From Thermococcaceae archaeon (GTDB lineage: Archaea > Methanobacteriota_B > Thermococci > Thermococcales > Thermococcaceae): DNA of 7,713 bases. The notes beneath the pieces are model-generated. The model saw only the letters and a list, made by a program, of their open reading frames with translations. It ran no database searches and was not told the origin of the DNA. A program made the translations under genes and the position numbers. Each line of letters opens with the position of its first letter. Positions within the stretch are counted from its first letter, which is position 1. Below, piece after piece: positions 1-5,460 of this stretch. The DNA lies in assembly GCA_027064745.1 (NCBI GenBank), contig JAMOPD010000337.1, positions 1 to 7,713 on the forward strand, written 5' to 3'.

Positions 1-754
1 AGGGCCTCCTCGCCTTTAGGAGTGCTGAAGATATGTTTGCGTGCCAGTTTTCGTATTTTTTAAAGGCAGGCCCTTCAAGCATTCTCCTCTCTATCTCAAA
101 GTTGCTCTTCATGAGCCTCTCCGGATCCTTAATTTTGACGCCCTTAGTGCCGGCCACAGCTATCGCCTTTAGGTTTTTACTCCCCATAACAGCTCCCAGT
201 CCTCCCCTGGAGGCGAGATTCCTTTTTGAAAAGCTTATGCCGGCGGTCTTGACGAGGTTGGCACCGGCCTTTCCTATGCAGGCTATCTGAACATCTTCCC
301 TTCCGAGCTTCTTGACACAGTCAACCGTGTCGTAGACATTGTACTCCCAGCAGTGTTCTGCGTCGTGGAAGGTAATCTCGTCGTCCACAATCCTTACGCA
401 AACCGGCTTCTCAGATTTTCCTGTAATAACAATTCCGTCGTAGCCCGCAAACTTTAGGGCAGCTCCAAAATCCCCGCCCGCACTGCTTCCACCGAGCAGA
501 TTTGTTAGTGGGGACAACGAGACCACGTCTATCCTTGAACTTGATGGAGCTACCCCGGTAAGGGGACCGGTCATCATTATAAGGGCGTTCTCGGGGTCGA
601 GGGCGTTTGCATCAGGAGGTATGAGATCGTAGGCAATTTTCGTTGCTATGCCCCTACCCCCAAGGAAGTCGTCGGCGTACTTTTCCGTTGGCTCTGTTCT
701 GGTAGTTCGGATGCTCAGGTCTATGAAAAGAATTTTGCCAGCGTAGCTATACAT
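1..754 (-). CDS. Tungsten aldehyde:ferredoxin oxidoreductase family protein, N-terminal part (runs off the left edge)
   Basis: The frame is open from an ATG at 754 to the window edge, 251 codons, so the C-terminal half is missing. Residues 1-200 match the AOR N-terminal, tungstopterin-binding domain: LGGRGIA (31-37), MTGPLTG (61-67), SPLT (81-84), AGGDFGAALKFAGYDGIV (92-109) and RGGLGAVMGSKNLKAIAV (183-200). Enzymes of this family oxidise aldehydes to carboxylates in the cytoplasm using a W-bispterin cofactor and a [4Fe-4S] cluster. The cluster cysteines lie in the part not seen. GGGGAGG sits about 9 nt upstream of the ATG, inside the end of the preceding gene, whose stop is 1 nt away, so the two are surely co-transcribed. 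A partner with four clusters recalls the Pyrococcus WOR5-type large/small subunit pair; this subfamily assignment is an inference from context. Substrate cannot be read from the sequence. Confidence 0.93.
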   Translation of the reverse strand, partial: MYSYAGKILFIDLSIRTTRTEPTEKYADDFLGGRGIATKIAYDLIPPDANALDPENALIMMTGPLTGVAPSSSRIDVVSLSPLTNLLGGSSAGGDFGAALKFAGYDGIVITGKSEKPVCVRIVDDEITFHDAEHCWEYNVYDTVDCVKKLGREDVQIACIGKAGANLVKTAGISFSKRNLASRGGLGAVMGSKNLKAIAVAGTKGVKIKDPERLMKSNFEIERRMLEGPAFKKYENWHANISSALLKARRP

Positions 755-755
755 T

Positions 756-1208
756 TCAATCAGCCTCCCCGTAGAGAACCCTCACCCCCCTCTTCCTCGC
801 CTCGGGTACTTTATCGTCTGGAAGGACCTCAATGGCGTCCATAGGGCAGAACTTGGCACACTGCGGATCGCCGCCGCAGAGGTCGCATCTTATCATCTTG
901 TGCTCAATATAGTCGTAGAGAACGCCGCCGATTGGGCAGACGAGCGTGCACATCTTGCAGCGAATGCATTTCTCATCATCGACAACCCTAACGTTGCCCT
1001 GAAGGTGAATCGCTTCCATCGGGCAGACGAGCTCACAGGGAGCATCTTCACACTGGAGGCACATTATTGGGAATTTCTCTCCTTTATAACCTATAACGTG
1101 AATTCTGGAAAGGTCCGGGTTCACTACGCCTTCGTGGCTTAGAGAGCACACCATTTCGCATGTCCGGCATCCTATGCATCTATCCTCATGGACTATCAGA
1201 TATGGCAT
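756..1208 (-). CDS. Polyferredoxin-like 4x[4Fe-4S] electron-transfer subunit
   Basis: A 150-residue protein starting MPYLIVHEDRC. Sixteen cysteines form four cluster-binding groups: C11/C14/C17/C21 (CxxCxxCxxxC), C50/C53/C58/C62 (CxxCx4CxxxCP), C81/C84/C87/C91 (CxxCxxCxxxCP) and C108/C111/C117/C121 (CxxCx5CxxxCP). This is the pattern of the HycB/DmsB-like electron-transfer subunits, which pass electrons between a catalytic subunit and an external acceptor. No signal peptide is present, so it should be cytoplasmic. It lies directly upstream of the AOR-family gene (stop and start separated by 1 nt) and is probably its small subunit. An in-frame TTG at 1214 would add two residues, but GGTGA (1215-1219) sits 6 nt upstream of the ATG at 1208, which is the better start. 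Confidence 0.92.
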   Translation of the reverse strand: MPYLIVHEDRCIGCRTCEMVCSLSHEGVVNPDLSRIHVIGYKGEKFPIMCLQCEDAPCELVCPMEAIHLQGNVRVVDDEKCIRCKMCTLVCPIGGVLYDYIEHKMIRCDLCGGDPQCAKFCPMDAIEVLPDDKVPEARKRGVRVLYGEAD

Positions 1209-1214
1209 TCTCAA

Positions 1215-1219
1215 TCACC
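1215..1219 (-). promoter_or_regulatory. Ribosome binding site that decides the Fe-S protein start
   Basis: On the minus strand GGTGA is followed by 6 nt and then ATG at 1208. The upstream in-frame TTG at 1214 would abut this site and is unlikely to be used. Confidence 0.6.
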
Positions 1220-1223
1220 AAAA

Positions 1224-1248
1224 TATATGAAGTTTATTTCATATAAAA
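1224..1248 (-). promoter_or_regulatory. Candidate promoter and overlapping palindromic operator for the Fe-S protein/AOR unit
   Basis: On the minus strand a TTTTATAT box (1241-1248) lies about 35 nt before the ATG at 1208, which would place transcription start near 1220 with a short leader typical of Thermococcales. A perfect 8-bp inverted repeat, TATATGAA-6 nt-TTCATATA (1224-1245), spans the 3' side of this box and the region up to the start site. A third copy of the half-site, TTTCATAT, occurs at 1253-1260, next to an alternative TTTAAATA box. The geometry suits a dimeric repressor; the regulator is unknown, and the motif is not the TATCAC-5-GTGATA element of the glycolytic regulon. Confidence 0.45.
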
Positions 1249-1293
1249 TTATTTTCATATTTAAACCAAAAGTTAGGGACAAAAATGCGTACT

Positions 1294-1475
1294 CTAAGAA
1301 ACCTCTGAGCATATTTGAAATTTCATGCCATCAACCTTCAGACGCATCTTCCTTTTCACGGTTAGATGGCAGCGAGCAGGTACTCGGTTGGGTTTGGGCC
1401 GGTGTTATGGCTGTCCGTGTTCGTGTCAATCTTGAAAGAGCCATCCCACTTGAGTTCAGCCCGATTATCCCCGCT
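1294..1475 (-). pseudogene. Decayed OsmC/Ohr-family peroxiredoxin-like gene
   Basis: Reading the minus strand from 1475 gives a frame containing AELKWDGSFKID and then GPNPTEYLLAAI, ending in TAA at 1362-1364. This is the N-terminal signature of OsmC-family proteins, which normally continues as LLAALAGC. In another frame, from 1362 to 1294, the sequence TVKRKMRLKVDGMKFQI follows. It resembles the next OsmC segment, the long helix and following strand. The segment carrying the first catalytic Cys is missing between the two pieces, no in-frame start codon precedes the first, and the C-terminal half with the second Cys is absent. Intact OsmC proteins (about 135-140 residues) reduce organic hydroperoxides through these two cysteines. 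What remains is an internally deleted, frameshifted relic between two divergent promoters. The family call rests on motif recognition only. Confidence 0.68.
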
Positions 1476-1527
1476 TTATGATGAAACCAATTCAAATAAA
1501 ATCCTTTTCCATGGGTGTATTAGCGTT

Positions 1528-1570
1528 CGAAAGCCTTTTATATACCGGATAAAGAAACCCCATGGAGGTT
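1528..1570 (+). promoter_or_regulatory. BRE/TATA promoter and ribosome binding site of the CDF transporter
   Basis: A purine-rich BRE-like CGAAAGCC (1528-1535) abuts a TTTTATATA box (1536-1544). Transcription should start about 24 nt beyond the box centre, near 1564, giving a leader of about 11 nt. GGAGGTT (1564-1570) is a strong Shine-Dalgarno site ending 4 nt before the ATG at 1575. Confidence 0.75.
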
Positions 1571-1574
1571 AAAA

Positions 1575-2462
1575 ATGGGCCACCACCATCACACGGGCGA
1601 AGTTAAGGGAAGGATTCTCCTTTCCTTCGCCCTCAACATCGTCATAACCCTCGCCGAGGTAGTCGGGGGTATTCTCTCGGGCAGTCTGGCGCTCCTCAGC
1701 GACTCAGTCCACAACTTGGGCGACAGCATGAGCCTGCTCGCGAGCTACTTCGCCATAAAAATCGGCGAGCGAAAGGCCAACGAAAAGTACACCTTCGGCT
1801 ACAGGAGAGCCGAAATCCTCGTGGCGTTTATCAACTCGGCGGTTCTCGTGGGAGTTTCGTTGCTCCTTCTCGTCGAAGCCTACAGGCGCTACAAGAACCC
1901 CGAACCAATAGACGGCCCTCTTATGTTGGTTGTGGCTTTAATCGGCCTCTTCGCCAACCTTCTCTCAGTCCTTCTCCTGCACAGTCATGCACATGGCCTC
2001 AACGTCCGCTCTGCATATCTGCATCTGTTGAGTGATACCCTCTCCTCTGTGGCCGTCGTCGCGGGTGGAATAGCGATAATAAAATGGGACATCCTCTGGA
2101 TTGACTCTCTCATCACAGTTCTCATAGCACTCTACATCCTCCGCGAGGCGTACGAAATCCTTAGGGAAAGCATCGAAGTGCTCATGGAGGCATCCCCCAA
2201 GCTCGATCTCAGGGCGATAAAGGCGGAACTTGAAGCAATCTCAGGCGTTAAAAACGCACACCACTTCCACGCCTGGCGCGTTGGGGAGGATGAGATTCAC
2301 TTCGAGTGCCACGTTGAGGTTAAAGATATGCCCCTGAGCGAGGCGCAGAAGATTATCGACGAGGCCGAAAAGAGGCTGAGAAAGTTTGGAATAACCCACG
2401 TTACCGTCCAGCTTGAGGTGGACAGGTGTAGCGGCAAGAACATCATCTGCAGCGAGAAATGA
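1575..2462 (+). CDS. CDF family divalent cation (probably zinc) efflux transporter
   Basis: A 295-residue cation diffusion facilitator of the CzcD/ZitB type, expected to export Zn2+ (possibly Co2+ or Cd2+) across the cytoplasmic membrane in exchange for protons. Six hydrophobic segments cover residues 13-190. The transport site motifs are SDSVHNLGD in TM2 (H46 and D50) and HLLSD in TM5 (H150 and D154). The HD-HD arrangement is the one linked to zinc selectivity. His-rich stretches are at the N-terminus (MGHHHH) and in the TM4-TM5 loop (HSHAH, 136-140). Residues 205-295 form the cytosolic ferredoxin-like dimerisation domain with H229, H230, H232, H242, H246 and H275 available as regulatory metal ligands. 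The C-terminus adds two cysteines (C285, C292). The gene is monocistronic with its own promoter and converges on the next gene with a 19-bp gap. Confidence 0.93.
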   Translation: MGHHHHTGEVKGRILLSFALNIVITLAEVVGGILSGSLALLSDSVHNLGDSMSLLASYFAIKIGERKANEKYTFGYRRAEILVAFINSAVLVGVSLLLLVEAYRRYKNPEPIDGPLMLVVALIGLFANLLSVLLLHSHAHGLNVRSAYLHLLSDTLSSVAVVAGGIAIIKWDILWIDSLITVLIALYILREAYEILRESIEVLMEASPKLDLRAIKAELEAISGVKNAHHFHAWRVGEDEIHFECHVEVKDMPLSEAQKIIDEAEKRLRKFGITHVTVQLEVDRCSGKNIICSEK

Positions 2463-2475
2463 CTATAACTAAAGG

Positions 2476-2485
2476 GTAACGTTAC
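2476..2485. repeat. 10-bp perfect palindrome in the convergent gap
   Basis: GTAACGTTAC lies at the junction of the CDF gene and the convergent membrane protein gene and includes the latter's stop codon. It has no loop, so it is a poor RNA hairpin, and it may be chance. Confidence 0.3.
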
Positions 2486-3225
2486 AGGTTCTTTATTATT
2501 AGAGGCACCGTCAACAGGGTTACGAGTAGTGCGGCTATTGGGGCCGCTAGTTCGGGACCTATGAAGGAGGCAAAGTACATTAGGAGGCACGCATAGGGGA
2601 CTGCGAGTGCTATTGTTTTAGGCGTTGATGAGTTCCTCACCATAACCTCATGGGTGAGGAGTATCACGAACGACACTATGAACCACCCAACGAAGTTGCT
2701 TGCTGGAACACCGAACCATGCAGTCCCCCACCCGCCTAACCAGACCCATGCATGCATTTTACTAACCATAAAAGGATCCATTGCCAGGTCCAAGGTGACC
2801 ATGAGGAGGGAGGCGTATGTAACCCTTAGGATGACCCCCGCGGTGTCCTTACGTGTTATGATGGAGGACGCTATGAGGTACGTTAGGTAGGCGTAGAAGC
2901 CCCACATGAGTGGGACTGAAAGAGGTACACCAAGGACTCGTGGAGTTACCAGCGAGACATACTCGTACCTACCGAAGGGGATTCCAGCATTAACTCCAGC
3001 CACCTCTGACGCTAAACCTATGGCGAAGCCAGCAACAGGTATTATAAGTACATGCCTGTACTCTCTATACCTCGACGCTATCGCAAGTGAAGCGACGTAG
3101 CCAAGCATATAGATGATTTCTGTGGTAAGACTGGGGGATAGCAGGAACACCGCCACGTGCGCTACTATTAGCGGCGTAATGATGGCCATGTCAACTATCT
3201 GGCTGCCATTGCGTGATTGATTCAT
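2482..3225 (-). CDS. Carotenoid biosynthesis-like integral membrane protein (DUF422, CruF/bacterioruberin hydratase type)
   Basis: A 247-residue protein with about seven hydrophobic segments. It carries the conserved motifs of the Carot_biosynth (DUF422) family: E74 followed by GIPFGRYEY (81-89), PLSVPLMW (101-108), LDLAMDPFM (145-153, with D146 and D150) and WFGVPASNFVGW (170-181). Characterised relatives hydrate the ends of carotenoids: bacterial CruF hydrates the psi-end of gamma-carotene, and the haloarchaeal enzyme is bisanhydrobacterioruberin hydratase. No phytoene synthase or desaturase gene lies in the window, and carotenoids are not a known trait of Thermococcales, so a substrate among other isoprenoid hydrocarbons is possible (inference). 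GGGGTG lies about 7 nt before the ATG at 3225. An ATG 4 nt upstream is out of frame. The gene stands alone, convergent with the CDF gene. Confidence 0.82.
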   Translation of the reverse strand: MNQSRNGSQIVDMAIITPLIVAHVAVFLLSPSLTTEIIYMLGYVASLAIASRYREYRHVLIIPVAGFAIGLASEVAGVNAGIPFGRYEYVSLVTPRVLGVPLSVPLMWGFYAYLTYLIASSIITRKDTAGVILRVTYASLLMVTLDLAMDPFMVSKMHAWVWLGGWGTAWFGVPASNFVGWFIVSFVILLTHEVMVRNSSTPKTIALAVPYACLLMYFASFIGPELAAPIAALLVTLLTVPLIIKNL

Positions 3226-3589
3226 TCATATGCACCCCGCCCAAAGACCGCTCCAAGAGTTTTAACCGCTCAAAGGCGGTTTTGAAAGGACGCTTAACAG
3301 CATCAACCCTCCGAGAGTGGAGGATAACGTGAAACCCCTTTGAGGGTTCTGACGATGGCTCTTCGAGACCCTATTATGCTGGCAAAATTTAAAAGGGTTT
3401 CTGCTTGAATGCCGATTTTAGAATCCCTGCATCTCCATCTAGAGGCTTTCAAAAGAAAAATGTAAATGTGATCCTGATAGCGGTTCTTGTTGTTTCTCGT
3501 CTGCGCACATTGGGAGTACTGCAACTCTAACGGTATCTAAGAACATAGACTCCGAACGAAATTTAAGGCCTTTTCTGGATTATTTCGGC
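3226..3589. other. 364-bp non-coding stretch rich in inverted repeats
   Basis: No convincing gene is visible; the only longer frame (3303-3524, minus) has low-complexity, family-less content. The region does hold several stems. AACCGC (3264-3269) pairs with GCGGTT (3276-3281) over a TCAAAG loop. CCTCC (3308-3312) pairs with GGAGG (3319-3323). AACCC (3333-3337) pairs with GGGTT (3344-3348) over a CTTTGA loop. GAGACCCT (3365-3372) pairs with AGGGTTTC (3394-3401) with one G-U. The first and third elements also pair with each other as one long stem: 3269-3282 with 3332-3344 and one bulge. A BRE/TATA-like GCAAAATTTAAAA (3382-3394, plus strand) lies inside. It could be a small structured RNA gene, a repeated element or an old junction; I cannot name it. 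Confidence 0.5.
3382..3394 (+). promoter_or_regulatory. Promoter-like BRE/TATA sequence with no gene downstream
   Basis: GCAAAA followed by TTTAAAA resembles a Thermococcales BRE plus TATA box. A transcript would begin near 3412 and run to the right, antisense to the end of the permease gene. No coding frame follows, so it is either a small RNA promoter or chance in AT-rich DNA. Confidence 0.25.
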
Positions 3590-4378
3590 TTATCTTGGTA
3601 ATATTCTAGCTATCAACATAACTATGGCTGAAGCCAATGCTATACATGCTCCAACTGGAAGATTAAAGCATAAACTTAGTAGAATTCCTAAGAGCACTGA
3701 AATCACTCCAAAGAACGCTGAAAGTACTATCCTCTTCTCTATGTTATGTGCCAGCTTTGATGCTGCAGTTGCTGGATTGAAGAGAATAGCATAAACTAAT
3801 AGTCCCCCTACGATTTTTAAAACAAAAACTATTGTAATTCCAGTTAGCAAGATTAGCGAATAAACATAGGGCTTTGTATTTATTCCCTCAGCTTCAGCCA
3901 GCCTTCTGTCGTAGAGTATTGCCTTTAACTTTGTCCAGGAGAAGGAGAGGTATAAAAGCAAAACAGCAAGAAGTCCAAAAAGAAGGATAACATATTGAAT
4001 ATTTACAGCAAAAACACTCCCCCAAAAGACTTTGGCTAGAACTTCAGAGGAAGTAACTCCTCCGGGGGCAAGGTATACAAATATCAATGCCAGTGCCGTG
4101 TATATTGATAGAAGCACCATTGAAATTTGATCAAGAGGTAAAAGAAGAGCATCACTGAGAGGGCCTAAAATTAAGGCTGTAAAAAGCACAAATCCTGTAC
4201 TTAAAATAATTTGATCAAGTGGAATTATTAAGGAAAGAGCAACACCAGCCAAGGCGGAGTGTGCACTTGAGAATACAATAGTATTGAGCTTTAATCTTGT
4301 CATTAGAATTCCCAAGACACCGCAGAGAATCCCAGCTATTGTACCTCCTATTATCGCTTGTATTATAATTCCATACAT
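3590..4378 (-). CDS. ABC-3 family (ZnuB/MntB-like) metal permease
   Basis: A 262-residue very hydrophobic protein, a typical length for the family, with eight or nine membrane segments. Family signatures are present: the N-terminal LGILMTRLKLNTIVFSSAHSALAGVAL stretch in three parts (LGILMTRLK 22-30, SSAHSALAGVAL 37-48), the cytoplasmic YDRRLAEAEGI loop that contacts the ATPase, and the late VGGLLVYAILFNPATAA helix. It forms the membrane channel of the transporter with the ATPase encoded just upstream. The ATG at 4378 follows the ATPase stop TAG directly (TAGATG, no gap), with GAGGGAGA about 4 nt before it, so translation is probably coupled. It is the last gene of the four-gene operon; I see no clear oligo-T terminator beyond its stop. 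Like its operon partners it is more AT-rich than the flanking genes. Confidence 0.92.
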   Translation of the reverse strand: MYGIIIQAIIGGTIAGILCGVLGILMTRLKLNTIVFSSAHSALAGVALSLIIPLDQIILSTGFVLFTALILGPLSDALLLPLDQISMVLLSIYTALALIFVYLAPGGVTSSEVLAKVFWGSVFAVNIQYVILLFGLLAVLLLYLSFSWTKLKAILYDRRLAEAEGINTKPYVYSLILLTGITIVFVLKIVGGLLVYAILFNPATAASKLAHNIEKRIVLSAFFGVISVLLGILLSLCFNLPVGACIALASAIVMLIARILPR

Positions 4379-5095
4379 CTAACTCTCCCTCACAATCTTC
4401 CCATTCATCATCTCCACCATCCTGTTGCATCTATGAGGAATGTAATTCTTGTCGTGAGAAACCATTACTATTGTGGTTCCATGTTTGTTGATTTCAGAAA
4501 AGAGATCACTCATGTATTCTCTTCCTTCAGGATCTAAACTGCTGAATGGTTCATCTAAGAATAAGAGCAAAGGATCTCTTACCAGAGCCCTCGCAATTAT
4601 TACTCTTTGTTGTTGTCCACCGCTTAGTTTCCCTATTGGTTTATTGATAAGCTCACCTACTCCGACAATATCAAGGACTTCTTTCACTTTTTTCCTTTCT
4701 TCCCTGCTCAATTTCTCAAAAGGCTCCTTTCTCGATGCAAGGCCCATTGCAACAACATCCTTTACAGTGTAAGGTTCCAAGGGGCTTTTCATGAAGTCTT
4801 GAGGAACATAACTTACAAAATGTAATGCTTTATACTTTTCTTCGGGGATATGATAGCCAAACAAGAGGACTCTTCCAGAAATGATTTTCAGCAGTCCCAA
4901 TGCTGTCTCAATTAGCGTTGTTTTTCCAGCGCCGTTCGGACCAGTTAGGAGTAAAAAATCGCCATATCTGACTTTTAGAGAAATATTAAAGATGGAGGGC
5001 TTTTTCTCTCCTGCATAAAGGGTTGAAACATTTTCCATGTAGAGGGCTATTCTACTATCTCGAATATCTCCTGCAAAGCTTTTGACCTTATCCAC
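4379..5095 (-). CDS. ABC transporter ATP-binding protein (ZnuC/MntA-like)
   Basis: A 238-residue nucleotide-binding domain with all catalytic motifs intact: Walker A GPNGAGKT (52-59), Q-loop Q99 (YVPQD), signature LSGGQQQR (157-164), Walker B LLLFLDEP (177-184, catalytic E182), D-loop SSLD (185-188) and H-loop H214 (VSHD). It powers metal import through the ABC-3 permease encoded next. The start is uncertain. GTG at 5095 has GGAGGG about 9 nt upstream but overlaps the preceding gene by 49 nt. ATG at 5038 avoids the overlap but has no ribosome binding site and would cut into the first beta strand (IALYMENVS). I prefer 5095 with moderate confidence. Confidence 0.92.
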   Translation of the reverse strand: MDKVKSFAGDIRDSRIALYMENVSTLYAGEKKPSIFNISLKVRYGDFLLLTGPNGAGKTTLIETALGLLKIISGRVLLFGYHIPEEKYKALHFVSYVPQDFMKSPLEPYTVKDVVAMGLASRKEPFEKLSREERKKVKEVLDIVGVGELINKPIGKLSGGQQQRVIIARALVRDPLLLFLDEPFSSLDPEGREYMSDLFSEINKHGTTIVMVSHDKNYIPHRCNRMVEMMNGKIVRES

Positions 5096-5445
5096 TTCAC
5101 TGCTCCCTCCATATCCTCCCCATATTCATCTATCGTTTCAAGAACTTCTCTTTTTATCCTTAATCTGATCTCTTTACCTGTTTTCTTGTTTTTGAACTTG
5201 ATTTCGAATTTTGGACTGTCTATTACATGAATGTTCCCCTTCCCAAGGGTACACTTAGAGGAGCACTGAACTCCATCAACTATGCAAGTGTATGGGGTTT
5301 TTCCTGGCACCATCACCCATGCTTCTAGGTCAAATTCAGTCTTTTGCTCTAACTTTTCTGATGCAAATACTCCAGCCATGTAGCCTATTGTTAAATAAGG
5401 GCCAAGATGCCCATGAAAAGTTCCGGCATCTTTCAAAGAGAGCAT
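5047..5445 (-). CDS. Stand-alone FmdE-like protein inside the metal ABC operon
   Basis: A 132-residue cytoplasmic protein matching the FmdE family (PF02663; named after tungsten formylmethanofuran dehydrogenase subunit E, although most members are not part of that enzyme). The signatures are FHGHLGPYLTIGYMAG (10-25) and C54-x2-D57...C61...CTLGKGN (65-71). In most relatives the first motif reads HGHxCPG; here the Cys is Gly (G15), while H11 and H13 and three cysteines (C54, C61, C65) remain, so a metal site is still likely. The C-terminal 60 residues are charged and lack the zinc-finger tail of long FmdE proteins. It sits between the binding protein and the ATPase, 5 nt after the former's stop. 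A role as a cytosolic metal acceptor or chaperone for the transporter is inferred from context only. Confidence 0.85.
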   Translation of the reverse strand: MLSLKDAGTFHGHLGPYLTIGYMAGVFASEKLEQKTEFDLEAWVMVPGKTPYTCIVDGVQCSSKCTLGKGNIHVIDSPKFEIKFKNKKTGKEIRLRIKREVLETIDEYGEDMEGAVKWIRSKALQEIFEIVE

Positions 5446-5460
5446 CTCTCTCACCTCCTC
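5446..5460 (-). promoter_or_regulatory. Ribosome binding site that sets the FmdE-like start at 5445
   Basis: GGAGGTGA (5451-5458), a full anti-Shine-Dalgarno match, overlaps the stop codon of the binding-protein gene and lies 5 nt before ATG 5445. The alternative GTG at 5454 lies inside this site and is therefore unlikely to be the start. Confidence 0.75.

Noticed and set aside
33..290. Plus-strand open frame of 85 codons
   Set aside because: It is antisense to the AOR-family gene, has no ribosome binding site and no recognisable domain.
900..1142. Plus-strand open frame of 80 codons
   Set aside because: It lies antisense within the four-cluster Fe-S gene and mirrors its codon structure.
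1478..1484. ATGATGA, a match to the C box of C/D guide RNAs
   Set aside because: No D or D' box (CTGA) follows at the needed distance.
1556..1570. Imperfect palindrome AACCCCATGGAGGTT over the CDF ribosome binding site
   Set aside because: Two of seven pairs fail and most of the left arm lies upstream of the predicted transcript start, so it cannot mask the site in RNA.
1188..1572. Two overlapping plus-strand frames before the CDF gene
   Set aside because: They run across the AOR-side promoter, the OsmC relic and the CDF promoter, and show no family features; the minus-strand OsmC reading explains the middle part.
3440..3460. CTTTCAAAAG-like sequence resembling the end of a Thermococcales CRISPR repeat
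   Set aside because: There is only one partial copy, with no repeated unit or regular spacing in the window.
3303..3524. Minus-strand frame of 73 codons in the intergenic stretch
   Set aside because: It has no ribosome binding site, composition unlike a folded protein and no family resemblance. The inverted repeats argue for non-coding DNA.
4473..4772. Plus-strand frame of 99 codons
   Set aside because: It is antisense to the ATPase signature and Walker B region; no independent support.
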